A stretch of 64,000 nt of DNA from Mesopusillimonas faecipullorum (GCF_020539505.1 NZ_JACDXW010000006.1:62001-126000), one strand, 5' to 3'; counted from the stretch's first letter, positions 46,545-55,450 are shown. Translations and numbers: made by a program. Notes: generated by a model from the sequence alone, not told the origin.

Positions 46545-47575
46545 GCTTGCTGTCCTCCGCCTACGCGAGCTGCACGCTGACGGCGGCGCTCACGATAGTT
46601 GTCGATGGCGCCAAGAATACCGCCCCGACCCAGCATGACAAGAACCACCAGGAAAAAGCCTATCCAGAACTGCCAGTAAACGGGATTGATGTTGGCGATT
46701 TGATCTTGCGCGATCATGAAAACGGCTGCGCCGATGAGTGCGCCATACAAACGACCGGTTCCACCCAATACCAAAACGATAAGAAGGTCGGCGGACCGCG
46801 TGAAGCCCAAGACGTCCAGGCCAACGAACTGCGTGGTTTGAGCCAACAGACCGCCCGCCACACCCGCAATCGCGGCGCCAAGGGTATAAACGACGATCAA
46901 TCGCTGATTGACGTTGGCACCGATGGCAGGCATGCGCTTGCCACCTTCACGAATACCGACCAAGCTAAGCCCGAAGGTGGAACGTGTGAGACGCCGCACC
47001 AAGCAGAACAAGATAAACAGCACAACGAAGCTGTAGAAGAAAGCCGTTTTACCTTGCAGGTCGAACTCGAAGATACCGAGAAGGTTCCACATTTGGATCC
47101 CCCACAAGCCATCTACCCCACCAGTAATGGAGGAAGCCTTGTTGGCCACTTCGTAGAGCATCAGGCAGATGCCCAGGGTAACCATCAGGCGGGTCAGGTC
47201 GTGGCCACGCACGACGAGAAAGCTGGTGAGATAGCCGAAGATAGCCGCAACGACGGCAGCAGCGAGCAAACCACTAATGGGTTCGCCCCAACCATGCACC
47301 GACAGCAAGCCGGCAGTGTAGGCACCCAAGCCGAAAAAGGCGGCATGCCCCAGGGACACGATACCCGCATAGCCAAGGATAAGATCCAAAGACAGGGCGA
47401 ACAGGCCCAGGATCATGATTTGGCTGGCAAGAACCAGATAGCCTTGGAAGGCAAAATAGACCACAAAAGGCAGGAGCCAAAACAGGATTTCAAGTTTGGC
47501 CCAACGTGCATTGGGGACTTTGGGTGCAGGCAAAGCCTGCACGATATTCAGGGAAGCCAGGGACGACTTGCTCAT
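46541..47575 (-). CDS. HAAT permease, LivM type (importer 2)
   Basis: The 344-residue membrane protein has the LivM core (GYAGIVSLGHAAFFGLGAYT, SLVGIREGGKRMPAIGANVN, SADLLIVLVLGGTGRLYGAL) and about nine to ten helices. The hydrophilic N-terminus (about 30 residues) and basic C-terminus (RERRRQRAARVGG) face the cytosol. It overlaps the LivH-like gene by 4 bases. Confidence 0.9.
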   Translation of the reverse strand: MSKSSLASLNIVQALPAPKVPNARWAKLEILFWLLPFVVYFAFQGYLVLASQIMILGLFALSLDLILGYAGIVSLGHAAFFGLGAYTAGLLSVHGWGEPISGLLAAAVVAAIFGYLTSFLVVRGHDLTRLMVTLGICLMLYEVANKASSITGGVDGLWGIQMWNLLGIFEFDLQGKTAFFYSFVVLFILFCLVRRLTRSTFGLSLVGIREGGKRMPAIGANVNQRLIVVYTLGAAIAGVAGGLLAQTTQFVGLDVLGFTRSADLLIVLVLGGTGRLYGALIGAAVFMIAQDQIANINPVYWQFWIGFFLVVLVMLGRGGILGAIDNYRERRRQRAARVGGGQQA

Positions 47576-48438
47576 GAGCGCCTCGCAATCAGTCCGGATG
47601 GGAACAACAACAGCAGGATGACCATCATGCCGTAGATGACGAAGGCGCCTACGTCGGGTACGTAATACTTACCCGCGACGTCGAACACGCCCAACAACAG
47701 TGCGGCCACCAAGGGCCCACTAATGGTGCCGGCACCACCCACTGCTACAACGATGAGGAAGTACACCATGTACTTGAGCGGGAATGTTGGATCGAGGCCC
47801 AAGACGTCGATGCCCAGACCACCGCCCAACCCTGCCAAGCCAGAGCCAAGCGCGAACGTAAGGCTGAAAACACGGCTAACGTTAATACCCAAGCCTGCAG
47901 AAGCCTGCTGATTATCCACCGAAGCACGGATTTGCGCGCCGAAGCGAGTGCGTTCGATGATAAGGAACAGGGCCGCCGTAACGACAACCACAGTGGCAAT
48001 AAGAAATAGTCGATAGATGCCCAGTCCTATGCCGAACACAACGACCTGCCCACGCAGCCAACTTGGGATATGCACAGGTTGCTGCGACGGACCCCAGATA
48101 TACGTGGCGCCGGCAACCACCATGAACGTCAAACCGATGGAGAACAAGACCTGATCAAGGGCCTCGGCTTGGTATAGACGTCGATACAAGGTGCGCTCGA
48201 GGATGAAACCCACCAGAGCTGACGCAAGGAAAGCCAACGGCAGGGTTGCAAGAAACGGTACTCCCATCTGGCGCATCAACTCTACGCAGACGTAGCCACC
48301 CAGCAAGGCAAATGCGCCGTGCGCAAGGTTGACGAAATTCATCAACCCCATGGTGACAGACAGCCCGACGCTGATCAGAAACAGCAGGCTGCCATAGGCA
48401 ATGCCATCAAAGATGACACCAACAAAATTATTAAGCAT
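47572..48438 (-). CDS. HAAT permease, LivH type (importer 2)
   Basis: The 288-residue permease starts MLNNFVGVIFDGIAYGSLLF and has LMNFVNLAHGAFALLGGY, FGAQIRASVDNQQASAGLGI and VVAVGGAGTISGPLVAALLL. I use the ATG at 48438; a frame 16 codons longer has no family support. A 213-base gap with a hairpin separates it from the binding-protein gene. Confidence 0.9.
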   Translation of the reverse strand: MLNNFVGVIFDGIAYGSLLFLISVGLSVTMGLMNFVNLAHGAFALLGGYVCVELMRQMGVPFLATLPLAFLASALVGFILERTLYRRLYQAEALDQVLFSIGLTFMVVAGATYIWGPSQQPVHIPSWLRGQVVVFGIGLGIYRLFLIATVVVVTAALFLIIERTRFGAQIRASVDNQQASAGLGINVSRVFSLTFALGSGLAGLGGGLGIDVLGLDPTFPLKYMVYFLIVVAVGGAGTISGPLVAALLLGVFDVAGKYYVPDVGAFVIYGMMVILLLLFPSGLIARRS

Positions 48439-48574
48439 GACGCTTTCTCCTGGGGCGTTGCCCGATCGCCAGGCAGTCCGCGCCACGCGTAGCGGATGGA
48501 GTCACTGGAGGAATCTCCCGGTAATATTAAACAAACGATAAATTTTGAAGGCCCAGACGGCGAAGGGAGAGCAG

Positions 48575-48598
48575 GCTGCCGCCCATTAGTCGGGCAGC
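48575..48598 (-). other. Intercistronic hairpin in importer 2 operon
   Basis: GCTGCC (48575-48580) and GGCAGC (48593-48598) form a short stem in the gap between binding-protein and LivH-like genes, with no T-run. It parallels the stronger hairpins at the same place in importer 1 and pst. Confidence 0.35.
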
Positions 48599-48651
48599 AT
48601 ACCTGATCCCCCTGCGGCGATCAAAGCCAGAAACGTAACAGCCCCCAGAAG

Positions 48652-49842
48652 TTAGATGCCTGGGTCTTTGTATTGCGAAACTTTGTCGAATTCAACGTTC
48701 CACATTTGGCCGTCGACCTTGTCGGACTTACGGATGTAAATGTCCTGAACGATATCGCGGGTCTCGGGATCGATAGTAACCGGACCGCGTACGCTTTCCC
48801 AGCTCATGCCTTTCATGGCGTCCAAGAGCTTGGTGCCATCGGCATCGCCGTTGGTTTTTTTCAGGGCTTCGTAAATCAGGTGCATGCCGTCGTAGCCGCC
48901 CACCGACATGAAGTTGGGACGCTGGCCGTTGTTGTCACGCATGAACGCTTCAACATAAGCTTTATTAGCGGCCGAATCATGGGCAGCCGAATAGTGATGG
49001 CTGCTGACCACGCCTTGGGAGACTTCGCCAATGCTTGCCATCAAGTCGTCATCCAGCACGTCGCCCGTGCAGATAAGACGAATGCCGGCTTGTGCCAAGC
49101 CACGCTCGTTGAACTGCTTGATCAGGTTGGCGCCTTCACCAGAAGGTACAAAGGCAAAAACTGCCTCGGGCTTGGCGTCTTTGACGCGCTGCAAGAACGG
49201 CGCGTAGTCGGGGTTCATCAGAGGCGTACGAACGTTGTCGATGATTTCGCCACCTGCTTCGGTGAAGTGCTTGGCAAATACTTTCTCGGCGTCGATACCA
49301 GGGCCGTAGTCGGCCACAAAGGTGATGACCGTTTTGATGCCTTCTTTAGCCGCCCACATGGCCAAAGGCGCAGTCGCCTGAGGCAAGGTGAAAGAGGTGC
49401 GGACGATGTAGGGAGAACGATCAACAATGACCGAGGTAGCTGCCGCCATGACAACCATGGGCTTCTTGGCTTGCGTAGCCAAAGGCGCAGCGGCAAAGGC
49501 CAAAGGCGTCAGGCCGAAACCAGCCAGCACGTCGACTTTGTCACGCGTAATCAGTTCTTGGGCGATACGCTTGGTGGCGTCGGGCGCGACACCGGTATCG
49601 TCCTTGAGAATGACCTGAACTTTACGACCGGCAACGGTGTCGCCATGCGTCTTTTGATAAAGCTTGACGGCAGCGTCGATTTGACGACCGGTGGACGCAA
49701 ATGGACCTGACATCGGAACGATAAGACCGACTTTCACGACCTTGTCGTCTGCCTTGGCTACGACCGGCAACATGCCGGCTGCCGCGACGGCTGCACCACC
49801 CACAACCAGCTGACGGCGCTGGGCATTGACGGGTTGAGTCAT
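48652..49842 (-). CDS. HAAT substrate-binding protein with Tat-type signal (importer 2)
   Basis: The 396-residue protein begins with a twin-arginine signal (AQRRQLVVGGAAVAAAG, cut near KADD at about residue 31). The mature part is a type I periplasmic binding protein: KVGLIVPMSGPFASTGRQID, ELITRDKVDVLAGFGLTP, VITFVADYGPGIDAEKVF and FMSVGGYDGMHLIYEAL. It lies 64 bases after the VanB-like reductase gene on the same strand, so the oxygenase and importer genes may share a transcript. Ligand unknown; an aromatic acid is inferred from context. Confidence 0.9.
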   Translation of the reverse strand: MTQPVNAQRRQLVVGGAAVAAAGMLPVVAKADDKVVKVGLIVPMSGPFASTGRQIDAAVKLYQKTHGDTVAGRKVQVILKDDTGVAPDATKRIAQELITRDKVDVLAGFGLTPLAFAAAPLATQAKKPMVVMAAATSVIVDRSPYIVRTSFTLPQATAPLAMWAAKEGIKTVITFVADYGPGIDAEKVFAKHFTEAGGEIIDNVRTPLMNPDYAPFLQRVKDAKPEAVFAFVPSGEGANLIKQFNERGLAQAGIRLICTGDVLDDDLMASIGEVSQGVVSSHHYSAAHDSAANKAYVEAFMRDNNGQRPNFMSVGGYDGMHLIYEALKKTNGDADGTKLLDAMKGMSWESVRGPVTIDPETRDIVQDIYIRKSDKVDGQMWNVEFDKVSQYKDPGI

Positions 49843-49906
49843 GGTTTCCCCTTTTTTGTGAATAGCCTTTTACAGGCTTGTGATTTGATTGGTAACGCAC
49901 CGACCC

Positions 49907-50863
49907 TTACAGGTCGAGTACGAGCATCGGGCTCTTGGAACGTGAGCAACAAGGCGTGAATTGATCGTTGGCCTCGTGTTCGGCATCGGTCAGGTAGAGG
50001 TCACGGTGTTCGGGCGTGCCTTCAAGGACACGAACCAAACAAGTGCCGCAAACACCTTCTTCGCAAGACACTGGCACGAATACGCCTGCCTCGTCGAGAA
50101 CTTCGGTAATGCGCTTATCGGCTGGTACATCGTAAACAGCGCCGGTACTGGCAACTTTTACTTGGAAGCCGCTATCGCCACTGGTATCGATCTCGGCGGC
50201 ACCGAAGTATTCGAAGTGCACGCGATCACTGCTCCAACCAGCTTGCTTGGCGCTTTGAACCACGTAGTCGATAAAGCCCGTAGGGCCACAGACGTAGATG
50301 TGGCTACCAGCCGGCGCCGAGGCGAGTACAGCAGGCAAATCCAGCTTTTGAGAGGCGTCGCCATCATCGAAGTGGAAGTGCGCGCGATCGGCAAAATTGG
50401 CGTTCTTTATCTCGTCGTGGAATGCCATGCGCGAAGGCGAACGAGCGCAGTAATGCATCTCGAAACTGCCCTGCGTATGGCTGAGACGACGGGCCATGCA
50501 CAAAATGGGCGTAACACCAATACCGCCCGCCAGCAACAAGCTGTGTGGCGCGGGTACTAGTTCGAAATGGTTACGCGGTTCGCTGATCTGGACGACATCA
50601 CCTTCGTTGATGTCGTCGTGAACGGCAACGGAACCCCCACGCGAATCGGGATCGCGCAACACACCAATGACATAACGCGTTTGCTCGGTGGAGTCGTTAA
50701 GCAGCGAGTATTGGCGAATCAGTCCATCGCGGATATGCAAGTCGATGTGAGCGCCGGCGCTGAATGCCGGCAACGGCTTGCCATCTACACTTGCCAGTTC
50801 GAGACTGACGATGTCTTCGGCCTCCTGCGCCTTACGGACTACTTTGACAGTAATTTGACTCAT
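49907..50863 (-). CDS. VanB-like FMN/NADH:ferredoxin oxidoreductase (oxygenase reductase)
   Basis: The 318-residue protein has the phthalate-dioxygenase-reductase layout. An FMN domain comes first (HIDLHIRDGLIRQYSLLND, near 45-63), then NAD binding (LLAGGIGVTPILCMARRL, YVCGPTGFIDYV) and a C-terminal 2Fe-2S plant-type ferredoxin (CEEGVCGTC ... CC). It passes electrons from NADH to the Rieske oxygenase encoded just upstream. I use the ATG at 50863 (MSQITVKVV). Confidence 0.9.
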   Translation of the reverse strand: MSQITVKVVRKAQEAEDIVSLELASVDGKPLPAFSAGAHIDLHIRDGLIRQYSLLNDSTEQTRYVIGVLRDPDSRGGSVAVHDDINEGDVVQISEPRNHFELVPAPHSLLLAGGIGVTPILCMARRLSHTQGSFEMHYCARSPSRMAFHDEIKNANFADRAHFHFDDGDASQKLDLPAVLASAPAGSHIYVCGPTGFIDYVVQSAKQAGWSSDRVHFEYFGAAEIDTSGDSGFQVKVASTGAVYDVPADKRITEVLDEAGVFVPVSCEEGVCGTCLVRVLEGTPEHRDLYLTDAEHEANDQFTPCCSRSKSPMLVLDL

Positions 50864-50897
50864 TGATCTTCTACACTTTGAGAAATGCCCAAACTGG

Positions 50898-50925
50898 GGT
50901 GGGCCGTAAAACATGTCGGCCCACC
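50898..50925 (-). other. Hairpin between oxygenase and reductase genes
   Basis: GGTGGGCCG (50898-50906) and CGGCCCACC (50917-50925) are perfect 9-base arms, with further pairing of outer TGCC/GGCA. There is no T-run. It occupies the 83-base gap between the VanA-like and VanB-like genes. Confidence 0.6.
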
Positions 50926-50946
50926 TTGGCATGTTCAGTTCATGAG

Positions 50947-51993
50947 TCAGGCAGGTTCGACGCTCGTAGCTTGCTCTGCTTTGATCAGCCGGTCAAGGAC
51001 GCGGCGAGATTGCACCCCACCGGTATCGATGTTCAGCATGAGCAGCCGCCGATCAGGATAAACCTCGAGGTTTTTCTGCTGGGCTTCCAGAACGGCCAAA
51101 TCTTCGCCGAATATTTTACCCTGTCCGCTGCGGATGGTTTGAGTAAGGACGTGATCGTTGGCTTGGAAGTTGCGCGCCATGCCCCAGAAGTACCAATGTG
51201 AGCTTTCAGTTTCGGGGGTAATGAAGTCGACAACCGTCGAGCGAACGCGGTATTTGGGATCGGCATCACGGCCACCTTTGCCTGCAACGGCGACACCCAC
51301 GTCGATCAGCACATGACTAGGAGGCGTAAAGCGGGAGATCTGCCAGCGGTCGACGGGTTGGTCTGCGGGCAGACCGTTGTAGCGCAAAGCCGCCTGCCAG
51401 AACGGCGGAGCAATAACGCCTTCCATAAAGCGGCTGGTTTCGACCGTATCGCCATTTACGCTGGTGTTTACCGGGGTTTCGTCGATTTCGTCTTGACCGA
51501 TGCTAGTGGTGTGCACGTAGGCTTCGTGCGTCAGGTCCATCAGGTTGTCTATCATCAGGCGATAGTCGGCCTTGATGTGATACAAGCCGCCGCCGTATGC
51601 CCATTCGGGATTGTCGTGCCATTCTAGGAAAGGAATCTGGGTGTCGTCGGCCAAAGCAGGGTCACCAGGCCAAACCCATATGAAGCCGTGCCGTTCAACC
51701 ACGGGGAAAACGCGTGTACGTGGGAAGCCGCCGACGCGCTGCATGGGCATGGAAGCCACTTTACCGTCGCAATCGACTGCCAGGCCGTGATAGCCGCAGA
51801 CCAGTGTGTCGCCGTGGACATAGCCCAAAGACAAGGCGGCGCCTCGGTGGGGGCAGAAATCATCTAGCGCGCTGACTTGGCCGGCAGCACCACGGAAAAA
51901 CACCATGCGCTCGCCGCAGATCTGGCGACCCAGAGGTTTTTTCTCGATTTCATCAGGGGTACAGGCAACGTACCAGGTATTTTTTGGGAACAT
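50947..51993 (-). CDS. VanA-like Rieske non-haem iron oxygenase, catalytic subunit
   Basis: The 348-residue protein has the Rieske centre CPHRGAALSLGYVHGDTLVC followed by GYHG, and the mononuclear iron site DNLMDLTHEAYVH. The start FPKNTWYVACTPDEI is typical of the VanA/O-demethylase branch. With the reductase it should O-demethylate or hydroxylate an aromatic acid. Vanillate is the best-known substrate of the family, but I cannot assign it from sequence alone. The chosen ATG (51993) follows a promoter region with three palindromes. Confidence 0.88.
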   Translation of the reverse strand: MFPKNTWYVACTPDEIEKKPLGRQICGERMVFFRGAAGQVSALDDFCPHRGAALSLGYVHGDTLVCGYHGLAVDCDGKVASMPMQRVGGFPRTRVFPVVERHGFIWVWPGDPALADDTQIPFLEWHDNPEWAYGGGLYHIKADYRLMIDNLMDLTHEAYVHTTSIGQDEIDETPVNTSVNGDTVETSRFMEGVIAPPFWQAALRYNGLPADQPVDRWQISRFTPPSHVLIDVGVAVAGKGGRDADPKYRVRSTVVDFITPETESSHWYFWGMARNFQANDHVLTQTIRSGQGKIFGEDLAVLEAQQKNLEVYPDRRLLMLNIDTGGVQSRRVLDRLIKAEQATSVEPA

Positions 51994-52041
51994 ATGCGCC
52001 TCGACTTTCGAAGTAATGCCAGTGGTAGATCCAGAACACTG

Positions 52042-52057
52042 ATTCAGCACACTGAAT
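52042..52057. promoter_or_regulatory. Candidate MarR operator 1
   Basis: ATTCAG-CACA-CTGAAT is a perfect 16-base palindrome 49 bases before the VanA-like start. A near copy occurs at 52123-52138. The adjacent MarR gene is the obvious candidate regulator. Confidence 0.5.
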
Positions 52058-52086
52058 ATGGGTTTATTCTAATCCTCGCATAGTGA

Positions 52087-52104
52087 AAACACACATCAGT
52101 GTTT
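52087..52104. promoter_or_regulatory. Palindrome between the two candidate operators
   Basis: AAACAC-ACATCA-GTGTTT is an exact 18-base palindrome with 6-base arms. It is different in sequence from the flanking operators and could bind a second regulator. Confidence 0.35.
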
Positions 52105-52122
52105 ACCCTAGTATTGTGACTT

Positions 52123-52138
52123 TATCAGCGTACTGAAT
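52123..52138. promoter_or_regulatory. Candidate MarR operator 2
   Basis: TATCAG-CGTA-CTGAAT shares TCAG-N4-CTGAAT with the palindrome at 52042-52057, 81 bases away. It lies 45 bases after the MarR stop codon. Confidence 0.45.
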
Positions 52139-52182
52139 CTTGTTGCGTCGCAACGTAATTCAGGGATTTACGCAGGTGTTCT

Positions 52183-52728
52183 TCAGGTGGATGCCGCCTT
52201 GGTGCCGCGTCGTTGCGGCGCAGCACGCTTGGTGCCGGCTTGAATACGTTTTGCCAGAGGTGCGCGGCTTTGGTCGTTATTCAAGTGCACCAATTTTTGC
52301 AACAAATGCATGAACTGGGACTCTTCTTCTTCGGAGAAACCTTCGAAAACCCGCTTATGCAGACGCTTGATACCCGGCACGGTAGCGCTCAAGAGTTCTG
52401 TGCCGGCATCGGTAAGGTAGAGCGCTCTCTGACGCCGATTATTGGGGTCGAGGTAACGACGCAGCAGGCCTTTTTCTTCCAGGCGAATAGCGACACTGGC
52501 CGCCGTAGAGGTGTCTATGGCAACCAAGCCAGCCAGCGTGACTTGATCTATGCCGGGATATTCAACCAGCACCCGCAAAATGGCATATTGCACAGGGGTG
52601 ACATATTGACCAAGCTCGTCATGAAAAATGGAAGCTGATATTTGCTGCGCACGGCGAAGCAAGTGCCCAGGCTGGGTATACAACTCGACCAGAGCCCGGT
52701 CTTCCAGGTTTTCGGATTCAAATTCCAT
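52183..52728 (-). CDS. MarR-family transcriptional regulator
   Basis: The 181-residue protein has the MarR helix-turn-helix (YVTPVQYAILRVLVEYPGIDQ, LAGLVAIDTSTAASVAIRLEEKGLL) and wing (YLDPNNRRQRALYLTDAG). A basic tail (LAKRIQAGTKRAAPQRRGTK) follows. It probably represses the downstream oxygenase-importer genes until an aromatic ligand binds. The nearby paired palindromes are its likely sites. Confidence 0.88.
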   Translation of the reverse strand: MEFESENLEDRALVELYTQPGHLLRRAQQISASIFHDELGQYVTPVQYAILRVLVEYPGIDQVTLAGLVAIDTSTAASVAIRLEEKGLLRRYLDPNNRRQRALYLTDAGTELLSATVPGIKRLHKRVFEGFSEEEESQFMHLLQKLVHLNNDQSRAPLAKRIQAGTKRAAPQRRGTKAAST

Positions 52729-52917
52729 GGCGCAATGATAAAAACGTCTTGGTAAAGGCAGAAGTTGTGCTGATTTTAACAGCGCCCAGCGCAGCCGCCG
52801 CCTTTCCTGGTCTCAAGCCGTCATTAGCCTTGGTGAACGGCGTCTGCCACTTGGAAGACGGTGGTTTCGTCGAAGTGCTGGCCCCCACCATGCAAAATAT
52901 GATGATCAAACCCAGGT

Positions 52918-54195
52918 TCAGGCGCGCCGCCACCACACACGGTAGGCAAAGTAGCTTACCGCTATCCACATCATCACGCCTACATAGGCGAACACCGCAG
53001 GGATGCCGCCCCATTCGGCCACAGGGCCGGTACTGCTTTGCAAGACTGCGGCGCCAACGAAAAACACCAGGTTGACCGCAGCCAGGGCCTTGCCGGCTTG
53101 ACCAGCGTTTATCTGGGCGCGCGCCATGACAAAGAGCAAGGGCGTGCAGCCCATGGCAATACCAAATAGCAGGAACATGCCAACGTCAAAGTGACTGGAT
53201 GTGGCCGTACCGCCCAACCAAGCCCACAGCGGGGTTTGGCTGAGCGCCATGATCAGAAGCGCCAGCCCCCCGATAGAAAAGCCAAACAGCAGGAAATGGG
53301 CGGCATGCCCCACACGACGCACCAAGGCCCCATAGCAGATGGGGCCCAGGACCAAAGCCACCGTCATGGGAAGCATGGCCTGCCCGGCCTGCACACGGTC
53401 TAGTCCCTGGAGCTCCATGAGCCAAGGCCCGCCCCACAAGCCGCGAATGCTGATGATGCTTGCAAACGCCATCAGCGCCAACATCACCACGGCGCGTAAA
53501 GACGGCGAGATCCCAATGCGAATGACTTCACGCGCCTCTTGCAACAAAGAGGCGCCGCGCGCGCTACGCAGATTTTCGGGGATACGCGGCACCCAGGCAT
53601 AGACCCCAACACCCAGCAATACGGCAATGCCTGCCGACAAGACAAAACTACTGCGCCAGCCGTAGTGTTCGATCAACCACGCCAAAGGGCTGGCGGAAAT
53701 CAGCATGCCCGCGTTACCAATACCATGGACCAAGCCGGACCATGAGGCAAACTTGTTGGCGGGCATGGTCTTGGCCAATAACGTCATCGGCGCCAACAGC
53801 ATGCCGCAACAAGCCAGCCCCAACACAATCTGAACCATCAGAAAACCCAACGGCCCGCTGATCAGGGTAGCCATCAAGGTGCCCAGCGTAACGCCCGCCA
53901 GCATGACCAAGGACACATTGCGAACGCCATAGCGATCCAAGGCAATGCCTACAGGAATCTGACCTGCCGCAAATGCAAAATGGTAGGCCCCCGCCAAGCT
54001 GGCAACAGCCCCTGTCGATATGAGCAGATCATCAGCAAGCACGTCTGCGGCCACGGCCGGCATGGTCCGCAACAAGTTGGACAAGGTGTGGCCAAGCGCC
54101 AACACAAGCACCGGAAAGCCCACCCAGTGCACCCACCGCACACGCCCGTAATCGCTTTTACTCACTGCCTTCTCTTGATTATTTTCGTCTCCCAC
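52918..54195 (-). CDS. Major facilitator superfamily transporter
   Basis: The 425-residue protein has about twelve helices and MFS motif-A-like sequence (GIALDRYGVRNVSLVMLAGV). The N-terminus is hydrophilic and acidic (MGDENNQEKAVSKS). The substrate is unknown; it could import or export an aromatic compound related to the neighbouring oxygenase cluster. It is read in the same direction as the MarR gene, 189 bases before it. I see nothing convincing in that gap. Confidence 0.85.
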   Translation of the reverse strand: MGDENNQEKAVSKSDYGRVRWVHWVGFPVLVLALGHTLSNLLRTMPAVAADVLADDLLISTGAVASLAGAYHFAFAAGQIPVGIALDRYGVRNVSLVMLAGVTLGTLMATLISGPLGFLMVQIVLGLACCGMLLAPMTLLAKTMPANKFASWSGLVHGIGNAGMLISASPLAWLIEHYGWRSSFVLSAGIAVLLGVGVYAWVPRIPENLRSARGASLLQEAREVIRIGISPSLRAVVMLALMAFASIISIRGLWGGPWLMELQGLDRVQAGQAMLPMTVALVLGPICYGALVRRVGHAAHFLLFGFSIGGLALLIMALSQTPLWAWLGGTATSSHFDVGMFLLFGIAMGCTPLLFVMARAQINAGQAGKALAAVNLVFFVGAAVLQSSTGPVAEWGGIPAVFAYVGVMMWIAVSYFAYRVWWRRA

Positions 54196-54244
54196 ATGAC
54201 CTACAGAGACACTTAGGCCGACAATGCCGGACTATAAGCCCAGA

Positions 54245-54664
54245 TCAAACGATATGGGCTTTGATTTTCTCGGCCAGTTCGCGCAATTTAACGTCGTCTG
54301 CGCGGGCAGCACCATGTGCCACCATCGCTAAACCATCGTGGCGCGGTATGACGTGAAAGTGGAAATGCGGTACGGTCTGGCCGGCAGCCGCGCCATTGAA
54401 CTGCGCAATCATGATGCCGGGGGGCTGCAAAGCAGCCTTGACCGCCTTGGCCATACGCTGCGTCGTGCGGATGCACGCCTGTGCGCCTTCCTCGGACAAA
54501 TCGAGCAAGGTTTCTGCCGATTCTTTGGGAATGACGAGCAAATGGCCTTCGGACTGCGGCATGATGTCCATGAAAGACAAGGTGAGCTCGTCTTCGTAAA
54601 GTCGTATGCAAGGCAGTTCGCCGCGCAGAATTTTTGCAAAAACGTTGTTGTTGTCGTAGGCCAT
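54245..54664 (-). CDS. HIT-family nucleotide-binding protein
   Basis: The 139-residue protein has the histidine triad VPHFHFHVIPRHDG (about 95-108) and the N-terminal FAKILRGELPCIRLYEDE. HIT proteins hydrolyse purine nucleoside phosphoramidates or related dinucleotides. It lies alone between the MFS and TetR genes on the same strand. Confidence 0.9.
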   Translation of the reverse strand: MAYDNNNVFAKILRGELPCIRLYEDELTLSFMDIMPQSEGHLLVIPKESAETLLDLSEEGAQACIRTTQRMAKAVKAALQPPGIMIAQFNGAAAGQTVPHFHFHVIPRHDGLAMVAHGAARADDVKLRELAEKIKAHIV

Positions 54665-54738
54665 GCTAAAAGTCTCCGCAGTTCAAAAAACGGGGGGCCG
54701 ACGGCCTGGTGGCTACCGGCAGCTTGGTCGCGATTATA

Positions 54739-55389
54739 TCAATCGGGGTTTGCGCTCGAGGCCGGATGCGGCAACAGCTCGTAAAGCAAATCGCGGTGCG
54801 CTTCGCGTAATGTCTGCACTTGCCGCAGACCTTCTTCGTCTTGCAGCAGCACAAACTGCAATGCGGCATACAGCGTGGGCGCGCTGACAAGATCAAAATT
54901 TCGCGTCAGCGCGCTTTCTCTCATCCAGCCTTGGGCCACACATTGCGCTACCATCGCCTGCTGTGAGCGCTGATAAGGCACCACGATGGTCTCGCGCCAG
55001 CGGCGGATGGCGTCAGGCGCCCGCGCGCTTTCGCCTATCAATAGCCGCAACGTGGCGACTGTGCCTGGCTCTAGTAAACGCTCATAAGAAACGTCGATGA
55101 AACGATCGATGGCATCGCGCAGACTTTCGCCTTCAAGTAACCGCCATTGTTCAGCCTCGAAGGGGGGGCGCAAGACTTGCGTCAGCAAAGCCTCGAAAAT
55201 ATCGGCCTTGCTGGAGAAATGCGCGTACAAACCGGCTTTGGATAAGCCCGCCAAACCAGCGATGCGCTCTACTGTGGCCGCACCATAGCCATATTCGCTG
55301 AATTCCATCAGCGCGGATTCCAGTATTTTTTGTTTACGCACCTCGGGTGAGAGCCGTACGCGTTTTTTTTTGAGTTGTGGCGTGGACAC
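54739..55389 (-). CDS. TetR-family transcriptional regulator
   Basis: The 216-residue protein has the N-terminal TetR helix-turn-helix: RKQKILESALMEFSEYGYGA, VERIAGLAGLSKAGLYAHFS. The ligand-binding C-terminal half is family-typical. It diverges from the phosphotransacylase-acetate kinase genes across 201 bases that contain an imperfect 24-base palindrome. It probably controls that pair. Confidence 0.88.
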   Translation of the reverse strand: MSTPQLKKKRVRLSPEVRKQKILESALMEFSEYGYGAATVERIAGLAGLSKAGLYAHFSSKADIFEALLTQVLRPPFEAEQWRLLEGESLRDAIDRFIDVSYERLLEPGTVATLRLLIGESARAPDAIRRWRETIVVPYQRSQQAMVAQCVAQGWMRESALTRNFDLVSAPTLYAALQFVLLQDEEGLRQVQTLREAHRDLLYELLPHPASSANPD

Positions 55390-55426
55390 AGAAATAATCC
55401 CCCATGATTAAAAGCGCATATATCAT

Positions 55427-55450
55427 CTTACCGACCTTTTAGTCGTTAAG
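55427..55450. promoter_or_regulatory. Candidate TetR operator
   Basis: CTTACCGAC (55427-55435) and GTCGTTAAG (55442-55450) are inverted arms with one mismatch around a 6-base centre. It lies between the divergent TetR and phosphotransacylase genes, where an autoregulating TetR would bind. Confidence 0.5.

Noticed and set aside
46547-47635. Plus-strand open frame of 362 codons
   Set aside because: Antisense to the LivM-like permease; hydrophilic composition mirrors the membrane helices on the other strand.
48673-49710. Plus-strand open frame of 345 codons
   Set aside because: Antisense to the Tat-type binding-protein gene of importer 2.
52749-53075. Plus-strand frame of 108 codons starting in the MarR-MFS gap
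   Set aside because: It has no ribosome-binding site or family resemblance, and its second half is antisense to the MFS gene.
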